Below, one piece after another: positions 1 through 8,734 of a DNA stretch of 64,000 nt (within the stretch, counting starts at the first letter, position 1; each line of letters starts with the position of its first letter). The notes below the pieces were generated by a model that saw only the letters and a program-made list of their open reading frames with translations, searched no databases and was not told the DNA's origin. The stretch spans positions 992,001 to 1,056,000 of the forward strand of contig NZ_STGB01000005.1 in NCBI RefSeq assembly GCF_005222815.1. The letters are read 5' to 3'. The DNA is from Roseomonas sp. AR75 (GTDB lineage Bacteria; Pseudomonadota; Alphaproteobacteria; Acetobacterales; Acetobacteraceae). The translations under genes were made by a program, and so were the position numbers.

Positions 1-675
1 GCCGGAGGTCACCACCGCCACCTTCGCCGGCCCGCCGGCATAGCGCCCCGCCACGGCGGAGCCGAAATTGGAGAACAGCCTTCCCGTGCCGGAGGCCTGC
101 ATGAACGACCCGAACAGCACGAAGACCGCGATGATCGTCGCCACGATGCCGGTCAGCGGGCCATAGACACCGCCCGCGGTGGGCACCAGCCAGGCGGCCT
201 CGACGATCTCCTCCGGCGTGAAGGGCCGCGCGTTCAGCACGCCCGGCAGCAGATGGCCCCATTGCATGTAGGCGAGCGACAGCGCGACCATCACGGCAAG
301 GCCGGGCTCCACCGCGCGCCGGATCGCCTCCAGCAGCGTGACGATGCAGAGGATGCCGAGCGCCATCATCGTGGGCGTGAAGGGATCGACGTATTCCATG
401 CGATCCGCCACCGCCATCCAGTTCCACATCACCCAGGCATGCGGAACGGCGGAGGCCGCCGCCCAGGCCCAGTCCAGCAGCGTGGGGCGTGGCGTGGGCG
501 CGGATCTGCGCGCGGGGTAGAGCAGGAACAGCAGCGGCGTGAAGACCAGCAGGTGGAAGCCGCGCATCTGGATCGGCTCCGGGAATCCGAAGCCGCCGAA
601 ATAGAGATGGACCGCGGCAGCCGCCGCGGCCCAACTCCAGCAGAGGGCCCTCAATGGCCCCTGAAGGTCGCGCAA
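1..675 (-). CDS. TRAP transporter fused permease (TAXI type), 3' part outside window
   Basis: Membrane component of a TRAP uptake system that uses an ion gradient to import the ligand delivered by the TAXI binding protein encoded just upstream. The visible part is the N-terminal 225 or so residues. It is rich in hydrophobic segments (for example around FHLLVFTPLLFLLYP and GIVATIIAVFVLFGSFM), as in the fused 4TM/12TM permeases. The C-terminus runs off the left edge. No ATG lies near the expected N-terminus, so I chose a TTG at 675, 26 bases after the binding-protein stop; a second TTG at 654 is possible. The same strand and short gap suggest one operon with the TAXI gene. The family is clear from the hydrophobic pattern and the neighbour; the start is uncertain and the substrate unknown. 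Confidence 0.75.
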   Translation of the reverse strand, partial: MRDLQGPLRALCWSWAAAAAAVHLYFGGFGFPEPIQMRGFHLLVFTPLLFLLYPARRSAPTPRPTLLDWAWAAASAVPHAWVMWNWMAVADRMEYVDPFTPTMMALGILCIVTLLEAIRRAVEPGLAVMVALSLAYMQWGHLLPGVLNARPFTPEEIVEAAWLVPTAGGVYGPLTGIVATIIAVFVLFGSFMQASGTGRLFSNFGSAVAGRYAGGPAKVAVVTSG

Positions 676-700
676 GTCCCGGCGCGCCCGACCGCCGGCC

Positions 701-1696
701 TCAGGCCGGCGGCATCACGCCGGCTTCGCGGAAGGCCCGCGCGGCGCCCGGATGCAGCGGCACGCCGTTGTAGCGCCACGCCTTGGCCGGATCGAAGGCC
801 GCCATGCTGGCATGGATCTGCGCCAGCCGCGCGCCCTTGTTGCGGATCAGCGTGCGCGTGATGCCGAAGGCCACGTCGTCCGGCACGCTCTTGTTCACCA
901 GGATGACGCTGTCCATCGTGGTGACCATCAGCGGGCCTGATTGTAGCGTGGGATAGGTGCCGGCCGGCAGCGTGCCCTCGGCATAGGCGTAGGTGTCGAT
1001 CAGATGCTTGCGCACATCGTCGGGGAAGCCGACGAGTTGCGCCGCACGGCGGCCCTGGCCGAGCTCGGTCAGCAGCGCGGCGGGCTTCGCCAGCGCGGCG
1101 TACATGTAGTCCACCTGGCCGTCGGCGAAGGCGGCGCCGATGTCGCTGTAGCTGCCGTTCAGGTAGCGGCCGCCGCCGTTGCGGATCGCATCCGGCGACG
1201 TGCCGAGGAACTTCATGATGCGCTGCAGGGTCATCTCGTCGGTCGAGGATCGCTGCGGCGCGGCGATCTTCACCCCCGGCTGCGTCAGGATCGCGCGCAT
1301 GTCGGAAGGCCCGTCGGCCTTGCGCAGCAGGTTGTGCTCGGTCGGGCTGTAGCCCGTGCCGAGGCTGCGCAGATCCTCATGCTTGCGGTTGTACGGGTCC
1401 TCGCCGCGCGCGGCGGCGGCGGTGAAGGCGTCGATGCCCCAGCCGATCGGCGACTGGTTGTTGTTGACGCGGGTGGAGTTCGCCAGGCCGCCGCCGGGCA
1501 CCACGCGGATGCGGATGTTCGGGTTCTCCTCGGCGATCAGCGCCGAGAGGCCCGCAGCCATGGTATACCAGCCGCCGCCGACGGAGCCGGCGACCCATTC
1601 GAAGGTCTGCTGCGCCTGCGCGGTGCGGACAAAGGGCATCGCGATGGCGCCGGCCGCGCCCAGCAGCGCCACGCGGCGCGAGGTGAACAGAGTCAT
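701..1696 (-). CDS. TAXI-family TRAP transporter solute-binding protein
   Basis: Periplasmic ligand-binding subunit (331 aa) of a TRAP transporter. The N-terminus MTLFTSRRVALLGAAGAIA... ending AQA-Q is a signal peptide. The mature part begins with FEWVAGSVGGGWYTMAAGL, the glycine-rich opening typical of the TAXI/NMT1-like fold, followed by VVPGGGLANSTRVNN. The start at 1696 follows a strong ribosome site (GGGAGAAGG) a few bases upstream; a longer open frame exists but lacks one. The permease gene follows 26 bases downstream. TAXI proteins bind carboxylates such as glutamate or related acids, but the ligand here cannot be read from the sequence. Confidence 0.9.
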   Translation of the reverse strand: MTLFTSRRVALLGAAGAIAMPFVRTAQAQQTFEWVAGSVGGGWYTMAAGLSALIAEENPNIRIRVVPGGGLANSTRVNNNQSPIGWGIDAFTAAAARGEDPYNRKHEDLRSLGTGYSPTEHNLLRKADGPSDMRAILTQPGVKIAAPQRSSTDEMTLQRIMKFLGTSPDAIRNGGGRYLNGSYSDIGAAFADGQVDYMYAALAKPAALLTELGQGRRAAQLVGFPDDVRKHLIDTYAYAEGTLPAGTYPTLQSGPLMVTTMDSVILVNKSVPDDVAFGITRTLIRNKGARLAQIHASMAAFDPAKAWRYNGVPLHPGAARAFREAGVMPPA

Positions 1697-1789
1697 GATC
1701 CTTCTCCCAACCTGCCTCTTGGGACGGATCATGCGCAGACCGCGCCCCGGCCGCAACCACCCGGGGGGCGTGAAGGCAGGCGGCGGGGG

Positions 1790-2092
1790 TCAGTTGCCCG
1801 CCAGGTAGGGCCTCGCCGCCTGGAAGGCGGGCGCGCAGCCAGGCGCGGCATCGGCCAGCACCGATTCGGGGTTGGTCGCGCCCGTCCATGCGCCGAGCGC
1901 GGTGGTGATGGCCCACCAGGGATCGGCGCCGGCCCGCGCCACGAGACGCGGCGCGGCCTCGGCGGCGCATTGCGTGACCTGCTGCACCACCGCGACCGGC
2001 GCGCGCGCGGCCTGCAACTGCTCGGCCACGCTCGACTGCAGCGGCCCGAGCAGGAAGGTGGCGACCAGCCAGGCGATCAGGCTCTCAAACAT
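1790..2092 (-). CDS. Small secreted or membrane-anchored protein of unknown function
   Basis: A 100-residue protein with a hydrophobic N-terminus (MFESLIAWLVATFLLGPLQ) that looks like a signal peptide or single anchor, followed by a mostly helical, alanine-rich part. Two cysteines (TQCAAE and PGCAPA) could form a disulfide in the periplasm. It starts one base after the stop of the upstream four-helix membrane protein, so the two are almost certainly co-transcribed and translationally coupled. I do not recognise a family. A longer frame upstream of 2092 overlaps the neighbouring gene and was not used. Confidence 0.6.
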   Translation of the reverse strand: MFESLIAWLVATFLLGPLQSSVAEQLQAARAPVAVVQQVTQCAAEAAPRLVARAGADPWWAITTALGAWTGATNPESVLADAAPGCAPAFQAARPYLAGN

Positions 2093-2093
2093 C

Positions 2094-2474
2094 TCAGACG
2101 CTCCGGCGCCCGAAGGCCAGCGCCCAGGCCATGCCGGCCAGCGCCAGGATCGCGACCAGCGCCGTGGCCGCGCGCGAGGCGACGGCGGCGCCGGCATCGC
2201 CCGCCAGCAGGGCAGGAAGCTGCGGCAGGGCCGATCCGCCGCCGGTCAGCGCGACGAGACACAGCACCGCGCCCAGCGCGGCCGCGAGCACGGCGTTGCG
2301 CGCGAAGGATGCGGCGAGCGCAAGCATGCCCAGAATGGCCGGGATCAGCGCCGTCCAGTGCACGGTGCCGGACGGCAGGAGATATCCCGCCGCGCCGATC
2401 GCGACCAGCACGACGCCCGCCACGCGCAGCACGCGCGCGACGCAGTTCACGTTCCACAAGGCCGCGCTTGCCAT
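2094..2474 (-). CDS. Small integral membrane protein of unknown function
   Basis: A 126-residue protein with about four hydrophobic stretches (VLRVAGVVLVAIGAAGYLL, ALIPAILGMLALAASF, AVLAAALGAVLCLVALTG, and ATALVAILALAGMAWALAF) and few charges, so an inner-membrane protein. The start at 2474 has a good ribosome site (GGAGGAGAGG, 4-6 bases upstream). It is the first gene of a two-gene unit with the small protein at 1790-2092. The upstream gap to 2690 is divergent with the family 5 binding protein. No family is recognised. Confidence 0.65.
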   Translation of the reverse strand: MASAALWNVNCVARVLRVAGVVLVAIGAAGYLLPSGTVHWTALIPAILGMLALAASFARNAVLAAALGAVLCLVALTGGGSALPQLPALLAGDAGAAVASRAATALVAILALAGMAWALAFGRRSV

Positions 2475-2689
2475 GGCGCCTCTCCTCCAAGTCGCGGCAC
2501 GCCGCCGCAGGATGGAGGTCCGACATCGCACGCGGTGCGGCGGCCTGCCGCACGGCGCGCCAGAGGGGCCCGGACCGTCCGCGCCGAGGTGGCCCTGACA
2601 CGCGGCGGCTTCAAGCCTCGCTTCCGCGCGCGAGTTGCATCGGCTGTCGCGATGGCGCCAATCTGCGCACCTGACCCGAGGAGAATCCG

Positions 2690-4273
2690 ATGCGCCGCCG
2701 TACCCTGCTTGCCGGCGCGGCCGCCGCCGCCGCCGCCCCCGCCATGCCCGCCCTGGCCCAGGGCAGCGCCGCCACCACGCTGCGCTACATGCCGCAGGCC
2801 GATGTGACGGCGGTGGACCCGATGAGCACCACCAGCTACGGCGTGCGCAACCACGGCCACATGTGCTGGGACACGCTGTACGGCCCGGACGAGAACTTCG
2901 TCATCCGCCCGCAGCTCGCCGAGGGCCACACCGTCTCCGATGACGGGCTGCGCTGGGTGTTCACGCTCCGCGAGGGCATCCGCTTCCACGACAACGAGCC
3001 GATCCGCGCCAAGGACGCCATCGCCTCCATCACGCGCTGGTCGGGGCGCGACACCATCGGCCAGACGCTGCGCGCCCGCACGGAGGAGATGCGCGCGCTG
3101 GACGATAGGCGCTTCGAGATCCGGCTGAAGCAGAAATTCGGCCCGATGCTGGAAGCGCTCGGCAAGCCCAGCAGCTACCCCTGCTTCGTCTACCCCGAGC
3201 GTTTCGCCACCGTGGAGCCCACGCGCCCCTTCACCGAGGTGGTGGGCTCCGGCCCCTATCGCTGGGTGGCGGCGGAGCGGCTTTCCGGCGCGCGCGCGGT
3301 CTATCAGCGCTTCGAGGGCTATGTGCCCAACCCGCGGCCGCCCAGCCTGCTCGGCGGCGCCAAGCTCGCGCATTTCGAGCGCGTGGTGTTCAACTGGATC
3401 CCCGATGCCGGCACCGTCGCCGCCGCGCTGCAGGCCGGCGAGATCGACATGTACGAGCAGGTCGCGCCGGACCTGCGCGCCGTGCTGCAGCGCCACCGCG
3501 ATATCGTGGTTCAGCGCATCGACTCCGGCGGAACGGTGGCGCATCTGCGCTTCAACCAGCTCAACCCGCCCTTCGACAATCCCGCGGTCCGTCGCGCGCT
3601 GCTGCATTCGGTGAACCAGGCCGACTTCATGAGCTCCATCATGGGCACCGATCGCAGCCGCTGGGCGGACGGCATCGGCGCCTTCCCCACCTCCTCCCCG
3701 CTGTCCAACGACGAAGGGATCGCGGCGCTCATGGGGCCGCGCAGCACCGATCGCGCGAAGGAGGCGATCCGCGCCGCCGGCTACAACAACGAGCGCGTCG
3801 TCGTGCTGCACCCGACCGACGTGGTGAACAACAACACCATGACCACGGTGCTGACGGACCTGCTGCAGCGCAGCGGCCTGAACGCCGAGAGCGCGAACAG
3901 CGACTGGGCGACCGTGCTGCAACGGCGTGCGCGGCAGGAGCCCATCGCGCAGGGCGGCTGGAGCGCGCTGATCGTGCTGTTCGGCGGCGTGGACCTCGGC
4001 AATCCCGGCGTGCATCCGCTGCTGCGCGCCAATGGCCGCCAGGCCTGGTTCGGCTGGCCGACCAGCGAGCGGCTTGAGACGCTGCGCGAGGAATGGCTCG
4101 GCGCGCCCGACCTCGATGCCCAGAAGGGCATCGCGCGGCAGATCCAGGCGGCGCTGTGGCAGGACCTGCCCTACATCCCGCTCGGCCAATACTACGTGGA
4201 CGCCGCCTGGCGCCGCGACATCACCGGCCAGCAGAAGGGCATGACGCTGCCGCTGAACCTGAAGCGCGGCTGA
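2690..4273 (+). CDS. ABC transporter substrate-binding protein, family 5 (peptide/nickel/opine type)
   Basis: Periplasmic binding protein of 527 residues with the SBP_bac_5 architecture. A twin-arginine-like signal (MRRRTLLAGAAAAAAAPAMP, cut after ALAQ) is followed by the family signature region around YGPDENFVIRPQLAEGHTVS, where the substrate-binding lobe begins, and ends ...YIPLGQYYVDAAWRRDITG as typical for the family. The start at 2690 follows a GAGGAGAA ribosome site. No ABC permease or ATPase gene lies nearby, so it is an orphan component here. It resembles the truncated paralogue at the right edge (both contain a FN-x-L-x-PPFDN-x-x-VRRA segment). The ligand may be a peptide, but dipeptides, sugars and opines are all known in the family. 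Confidence 0.93.
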   Translation: MRRRTLLAGAAAAAAAPAMPALAQGSAATTLRYMPQADVTAVDPMSTTSYGVRNHGHMCWDTLYGPDENFVIRPQLAEGHTVSDDGLRWVFTLREGIRFHDNEPIRAKDAIASITRWSGRDTIGQTLRARTEEMRALDDRRFEIRLKQKFGPMLEALGKPSSYPCFVYPERFATVEPTRPFTEVVGSGPYRWVAAERLSGARAVYQRFEGYVPNPRPPSLLGGAKLAHFERVVFNWIPDAGTVAAALQAGEIDMYEQVAPDLRAVLQRHRDIVVQRIDSGGTVAHLRFNQLNPPFDNPAVRRALLHSVNQADFMSSIMGTDRSRWADGIGAFPTSSPLSNDEGIAALMGPRSTDRAKEAIRAAGYNNERVVVLHPTDVVNNNTMTTVLTDLLQRSGLNAESANSDWATVLQRRARQEPIAQGGWSALIVLFGGVDLGNPGVHPLLRANGRQAWFGWPTSERLETLREEWLGAPDLDAQKGIARQIQAALWQDLPYIPLGQYYVDAAWRRDITGQQKGMTLPLNLKRG

Positions 4274-4429
4274 GCCGGGTCGTCGCCCAAGGGTGAACGC
4301 GAATTAACCGGCGCAACGACGTTGCCGCGTTGCGCCGGATGGCGTTTCGCCCGTAAACGCGGCCACGAGGAAGCAGGCTGGGGGCGGAACGGGCCTGTCG
4401 CGACGGGATCGCAGACAGGAGAGTTCCTC

Positions 4430-4873
4430 ATGACCATCGCCGCCGTGCTCAGGCAGAAGGGCAACGCCGTCATCTCCGTCACGCCGGACAGCCCGGTGAC
4501 GGAGGTTGCGCGCATCATCGAGCAGCGCCGCATCGGCGCGGTCATGGTGCTGGATTCGCGCGGCGCCGTGCTCGGCATCGTCTCGGAGCGGGATGTCGTG
4601 CGTGCGCTCGCCACGCGGGCCGAGGGCATCGCCGGCCTGTCGGCGCAGGACCTGATGACACGCGAGGTCGTCATGGTCGGCCCGCAGACGCCGGTGGATG
4701 CCGCGCTGCGCATCATGGACGAGCATTATTTCCGCCACCTGCCCGTGGTGGACGATGCGGGCGTCCTGCTCGGCCTGGTCAGCGTGCGCGACCTGGTGCG
4801 GCACCGCATCGCCCAGCAGGACCAGGCCGTGGAAAGCCTCACCCACTACGTGACGCGCAGCTACATGCACTGA
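4430..4873 (+). CDS. CBS-domain protein
   Basis: A 147-residue protein made of two consecutive CBS motifs (a Bateman pair), the usual adenosine-nucleotide sensing module. Motif 1 spans about residues 8-65 (RRIGAVMVLDSRGAVLGIVS-ERDVVRAL) and motif 2 about 75-130 (HYFRHLPVVDDAGVLLGLVS-VRDLV). There is no attached catalytic or DNA-binding domain, so it probably acts by contacting another protein. The start at 4430 follows AGGAGAG; a longer frame from 4322 lacks a ribosome site. The next gene is a paralogue, suggesting a local duplication. Ligand and partner are unknown. Confidence 0.9.
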   Translation: MTIAAVLRQKGNAVISVTPDSPVTEVARIIEQRRIGAVMVLDSRGAVLGIVSERDVVRALATRAEGIAGLSAQDLMTREVVMVGPQTPVDAALRIMDEHYFRHLPVVDDAGVLLGLVSVRDLVRHRIAQQDQAVESLTHYVTRSYMH

Positions 4874-5009
4874 ATGGCGGCACTGAACGGCGGGCGCGGC
4901 GAAAAGCTTCCGACGGTGTCACGGAACCGTTGCAGAACGGATCGCCGCGCTGATATGTGGAGTGGCGTTGGGGAGCGCTGAGCCAGAACACGGCAGGGAG
5001 TCAGCCTCC

Positions 5010-5384
5010 ATGGGCGTATCGGTCGCCGCGTCACCCCCCACGCATTGCTTCACCATCACGCCCGAGGAGCCCGCGGCGGAAGCGGCGCGGCTGATTGCCG
5101 CCAGCCGCCTCGGCGCCGTTCCCGTGCAGGACAGGACGGGCCGCGTGGTGGGCCTGGTCAGTGAGCGCGACATCGTTCGCGTCGTCGCAACCCGGGCGCA
5201 GGGGCTGCGTGGCCTGGCGGTGGAGGAGGTGATGTCGCGCGACGCGGCAACCATCCGGCCGGAGACGACCGCCGGCGATGCGCTCGCGCTCATGCAGCAG
5301 CGCGACCTGCGCCACCTGCCGCTCTGCGGCGCCGACGGGCGGCTGATCGGCGTCGTCGGGCTGGGCGACCTGATGCGCGGCTGA
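5010..5384 (+). CDS. CBS-domain protein, paralogue of the preceding gene
   Basis: A 124-residue CBS-pair protein. The motifs read GAVPVQDRTGRVVGLVSERD and RDLRHLPLCGADGRLIGVVG, closely matching those of the gene at 4430-4873, so the two arose by tandem duplication. The second copy is shorter at the C-terminus, ending right after GLGDLMRG. The start at 5010 (MGVSVAASPP) follows AGGGAG; an upstream ATG at 4962 would add 16 unlikely residues. The gap of 136 bases from the first copy leaves room for its own promoter. Likely a small nucleotide-responsive regulator of unknown partner. Confidence 0.85.
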   Translation: MGVSVAASPPTHCFTITPEEPAAEAARLIAASRLGAVPVQDRTGRVVGLVSERDIVRVVATRAQGLRGLAVEEVMSRDAATIRPETTAGDALALMQQRDLRHLPLCGADGRLIGVVGLGDLMRG

Positions 5385-5560
5385 CTCCGCAGGCACCACC
5401 GTCACGGCGTTTCGAAGAAGATCAGCGCGTTCGGAACACCGCCCAACGCGGCGGCGATCTTGCGGGCGCGGCGAGAGCGGGACGGTCAGCGCTCGGCCGC
5501 CGGCACCGCGTCCAGAAGTTGCACCTTGCTAGAATGTTAAAAGAACGCGTTGTCATTATT

Positions 5561-5588
5561 TTGACGCACCCATACACCTGCGTATCGA
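5561..5588 (+). promoter_or_regulatory. Candidate sigma-70-type promoter for the PEP-CTERM gene
   Basis: TTGACG (5561-5566) and TATCGA (5583-5588) are separated by 16 bases inside the only clearly A+T-richer stretch of this gap (5521-5590), about 90 bases before the ATG at 5679. The -35 match is good and the -10 match partial, so this is a suggestion only. The rest of the 294-base gap shows no gene. Confidence 0.3.
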
Positions 5589-5678
5589 CTCCTTTCCGCG
5601 CACCCTCTTAAATAAGAGCCGCCTGATTTGCCGTGCCGGCAACCAGGCGAAGTTCGGCTCTTTGGGGGAGTTGCAAGA

Positions 5679-7397
5679 ATGCGGAAACCAAGAAGGCGGG
5701 CTGCCGAAGGTCGTATCCCGATCTCGTGGCAGCGCTGGAATCCCGCGATCGGAGGCGCCTGCGCTGCGGTCGCGCTTTGCGCCGCCGCACTGCCCGCTGC
5801 GGCGCCTGCCCGCGCCGGTGCGGTGCTCGACTGGACGATCGTCGCCAACAACGCGGACCTGGTCCCGGGAAGCGACCGGGCCTTCAACAGCTATAGCCCT
5901 CCGTCCCTGAACAACAGCGCCCTGGTGGTGTTCCGGGCCCGGACGAGCGGTGGACAGGCCCAGGGCGAGCCGATCACCGGCGTATTCTCGAGGGACATGG
6001 CCGCACTGAGCCCGGTCGGAAGCGTCGTGCGGCGCAACGACCTGGTGCCGCAGCCGAACAACACGGGCGCAACCTTCAACGAGTTTCCCTCCTTCGCGCG
6101 CATCGATGCGCGATCCGGCATGGTGGCGACCCGCGGCCAGTCACAGCCCGTCTGGGAGGTGACGGATCCCAACACGGGCGACCCGATCACGCGCGTCGGC
6201 ACCGCCGGGATCTACGCCACCCCGAATGGCGGGGCGCTGGTGACGGGCATGAGCGGCGTCGGCGCCGTGCCCGGCTTCGCGCAATTCCAGGTTCCGCCTG
6301 ACGCGGTCGGCGCCGCCGGCGTGAAGTTCGACCAGTTCCCTGGCGCGCCATCCGCCTTCGACCAGCAGCTCGTCGCCTTCAAGGGCAACTACACGGATCC
6401 GCAGGGCAACGGGCAGACGGGCGTGTTCTACCGCGACACGCTCGGCACGGGCGGCGCCGTCACCATTGCCCATTCCGGCCAGCCCCTGCCGAATGGCGGC
6501 GGCGTGTTCGGCTCGACCGCGCCGCCGAGCGCGGCGAACGGCCAGATCGTCTTCACCGGGCTCGACAACGAGGACGCGCCGAGCGCAGGCGGCATCTACC
6601 ACGCCCGCGTCGGCCAGCCCGGCCTCACCACCCTCGTCTCCTTCGGTCAGACGGTACCCGGCGTATCGAACCCGAGCGGCACGACGCTCAACCAGATCGG
6701 CGAAGCGCTCTCCTTCGATGGACGGCGGGTTGCCTTCTGGGGCGCCTGGGGCACCGAGACGCGGATGGTGACGCTGACCTGCCCAAGCGAGGGCCAGGCA
6801 TCCGTCATCCAGGCCTGCATCGACCAGAGTGGCGGCACCGGCCAGGTGACGCGCGAGGTCCCGGTGCACCAGGGCATCTTCCAGGTGGACGTTGCGACCG
6901 GCGCGCTGACCCTCGTCGCCGAGACTGGCGGCGAATTCGAGGACTTCCTGTTCTGGACCTTCTCAGGGCGCCCTTCCGGCGTGGGCGGCGGTGATGGTGG
7001 CGAGGAGTTCGAGGAGCCGCGCTGGCGCTCCTCGCCCTTCATCGCGGCGAACGGGCAGAACACCGTCTTCAAGGCCTCGGAAGGCGCGAGCAATCCTTTC
7101 GGCCTGTATCTGGACCGCGGCGCGGCGCTGGCGCCGGTGACGATCCTCGATTCGACGATGCTCGGCGATCTGCTGGACCCGTCTGCGAGCGGCCTGCCGA
7201 TCACGGCCCTCGCCCTGGAGCGCGACGGCTTCCGCAACGGAAGGCTGGCGATCGCCGCGAGCATGGCGAATGAGGAAGAAAGCTGGGCGGGCGTCTACCT
7301 GACCCAGATCGCCGTGCCGGAGCCGGGCAGCGTCGCACTGCTCGCCGGCGGGCTGCTGCTGCTCGGCGCCGCGCGCCGTCCGCGACGCGCCGCGTGA
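5679..7397 (+). CDS. PEP-CTERM sorting domain protein (surface/exopolysaccharide associated)
   Basis: A 572-residue exported protein. Residues about 22-47 form a long signal peptide (GGACAAVALCAAALPAAAPARA). The C-terminus carries the three-part PEP-CTERM signal: VPEPGS, a hydrophobic helix (VALLAGGLLLLGA) and an arginine cluster (RRPRRAA). In this family the tail is recognised and cut by an exosortase, usually next to an exopolysaccharide locus; no exosortase gene is in this window. The middle is a long beta-rich region with repeated segments of the kind that report values as SFGQTVPG and GIYHARVGQ, reminiscent of a beta-propeller, which I cannot name with confidence. The start at 5679 follows GGGGGAG by 8 bases. 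Confidence 0.85.
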   Translation: MRKPRRRAAEGRIPISWQRWNPAIGGACAAVALCAAALPAAAPARAGAVLDWTIVANNADLVPGSDRAFNSYSPPSLNNSALVVFRARTSGGQAQGEPITGVFSRDMAALSPVGSVVRRNDLVPQPNNTGATFNEFPSFARIDARSGMVATRGQSQPVWEVTDPNTGDPITRVGTAGIYATPNGGALVTGMSGVGAVPGFAQFQVPPDAVGAAGVKFDQFPGAPSAFDQQLVAFKGNYTDPQGNGQTGVFYRDTLGTGGAVTIAHSGQPLPNGGGVFGSTAPPSAANGQIVFTGLDNEDAPSAGGIYHARVGQPGLTTLVSFGQTVPGVSNPSGTTLNQIGEALSFDGRRVAFWGAWGTETRMVTLTCPSEGQASVIQACIDQSGGTGQVTREVPVHQGIFQVDVATGALTLVAETGGEFEDFLFWTFSGRPSGVGGGDGGEEFEEPRWRSSPFIAANGQNTVFKASEGASNPFGLYLDRGAALAPVTILDSTMLGDLLDPSASGLPITALALERDGFRNGRLAIAASMANEEESWAGVYLTQIAVPEPGSVALLAGGLLLLGAARRPRRAA

Positions 7398-7403
7398 TGG
7401 AGG

Positions 7404-7429
7404 GGCAGGAGGGGACGAACCCTCCTGCC
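7404..7429. terminator. Candidate bidirectional terminator hairpin
   Basis: A perfect 10-base stem, GGCAGGAGGG / CCCTCCTGCC, with the six-base loop GACGAA, lies between two convergent genes, seven bases after the PEP-CTERM stop codon. There is no T-run, so it may only stabilise transcripts. Confidence 0.45.
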
Positions 7430-7471
7430 TCCTTCCCCCTCGCAGGTCATCCAGATCGGTGCGGGGCGCCG

Positions 7472-7993
7472 CTACGGCCTCGCGTTGCGCAGCTTCGCGA
7501 GGTCCAGCGTGCCCTTGGCGCCCCAGCCGCGCACATCCGCCGGCACCTCCGGCCGGAAATGCTCGTACAGGCGGAAGCCGACGCGATCGAGGTCCTCGGG
7601 GAGGTGCCGCTCCGCCAGTTCCTGCATCGCGGCGCGCACCTCCGCGAGCCGCGGGCCGAAGGCCTTGGCCAGATAGGCCGCGATGGGCGCGGCGGGGGCA
7701 GGCGTGCCCTCGCCGGCATCGGCCAGCACCACCCCGTCCGCGTCATGCGTCAGCGCGACGTCCCGGCCGAGCAGGCGCACCGTGTCGCGCCGCGCCGGCT
7801 CTCGCGCCGTTCGCGGCGCATCCGCGATGATGCCGAGCCGCCGTGCCTTGGCGCGTGCCGCCGTCGACGCCACCACGCTGCCGAGGCTGAGCGCAAGGTC
7901 GGGCGGATGGCCCATCCGCTCCGCCACCACCGTGGCCCAGAGCGTCAGGACCGGGGCGCGATTGACCCGGACCGGGGCGGGATCGCCGGGCAT
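7472..7993 (-). CDS. Conserved protein of unknown function
   Basis: A 173-residue soluble, helix-rich protein. The N-terminal third (RAPVLTLWATVVAERMGH, then DLALSLGSVVASTAARAKA) resembles a family of uncharacterised bacterial proteins of similar length that I recognise only as hypothetical. No signal peptide or membrane segment is seen. The start at 7993 is the first ATG in frame after the upstream PEP-CTERM stop (8 bases away), but its ribosome site is weak, so coupling to that gene is possible. It lies between two PEP-CTERM genes and is convergent with one of them; nothing in the sequence reveals a function. Confidence 0.6.
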   Translation of the reverse strand: MPGDPAPVRVNRAPVLTLWATVVAERMGHPPDLALSLGSVVASTAARAKARRLGIIADAPRTAREPARRDTVRLLGRDVALTHDADGVVLADAGEGTPAPAAPIAAYLAKAFGPRLAEVRAAMQELAERHLPEDLDRVGFRLYEHFRPEVPADVRGWGAKGTLDLAKLRNARP

Positions 7994-8000
7994 CGGCCCA

Positions 8001-8627
8001 TCACGCCGCGCGGCGCCGCCGCGACGCGCCGACCAGCCCGGCCAGGCCGACCGCCAGCAGCGCCGCGGAGGCCGGCGCCGGCACCGGCACATCCTCGAAG
8101 ACGGGAATGGTCACGGTGATGCTGTCCACCGTCCTGCCGCTGTCGTCCTGCAAGGTCCAGGTGTAGGAGCCCGTCTTCACGCCGAGGCCGCCAAGGGTCT
8201 GGTCGCGCATGATGAAGGTGGTGCCGAGCGGCGAGCCCGAGACATAGCCGACGGGCACGGCCACGCCGCCTTCGCCGCCGAAGAAGCCGAGATTCGATCC
8301 GGTGACGCTCCAGCTTGCCGGGGACGTGTTGCCGCCTGGGCCGAAGCCGCCGGACGGGCCGACGAAGGTCGCCGCATAGACCGAGAAGGCGCCATCGGCC
8401 TGCAGGATGGAGGGATCGTTCGGGAACACCGCAACCTGCCGGTCTTGGCTGTCGCCGACATATGTCAAGGTCGCCACGTTCAGCGGACCGCTCGCGGTCA
8501 CCAGTACGTCGGCCCCGGATTGGGAGAGCGCGAAGGTCATCGCCGCCCGCGCCGGCGCCGGGATGCCGAAGCCTCCCGCCATACCCAGCAGCACAAGCAC
8601 CGCCACCACGCTGCGCGGCTTCGTCAT
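8001..8627 (-). CDS. Small PEP-CTERM-type exported protein
   Basis: A 208-residue exported protein with an N-terminal signal (MTKPRSVVAVLVLLGMAGGF, cut near ARA-AM). The C-terminus has the exosortase sorting layout in a variant form: VPVPAPAS in place of the VPEP box, then a helix (AALLAVGLAGLVGA) and SRRRRAA. The mature part is a short beta-rich domain (for example TSPASWSVTGSNLGFFGG). The start at 8627 lies after a GGAG-rich stretch. It is the second such protein in 3 kb, on the opposite strand from the first, so the two are unlikely to share an operon. It probably sits at the cell surface or in the matrix. Confidence 0.75.
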   Translation of the reverse strand: MTKPRSVVAVLVLLGMAGGFGIPAPARAAMTFALSQSGADVLVTASGPLNVATLTYVGDSQDRQVAVFPNDPSILQADGAFSVYAATFVGPSGGFGPGGNTSPASWSVTGSNLGFFGGEGGVAVPVGYVSGSPLGTTFIMRDQTLGGLGVKTGSYTWTLQDDSGRTVDSITVTIPVFEDVPVPAPASAALLAVGLAGLVGASRRRRAA

Positions 8628-8734
8628 CGGCTCCGGCTCCGTCTCCGTCCAGCGACGCGCCCGGCGCGCCATGCCGCCGCATTGGGCCACAAGCCGCCGC
8701 GGCGCGGCAATCGCGCGCCGCCGGCCTACCGGCC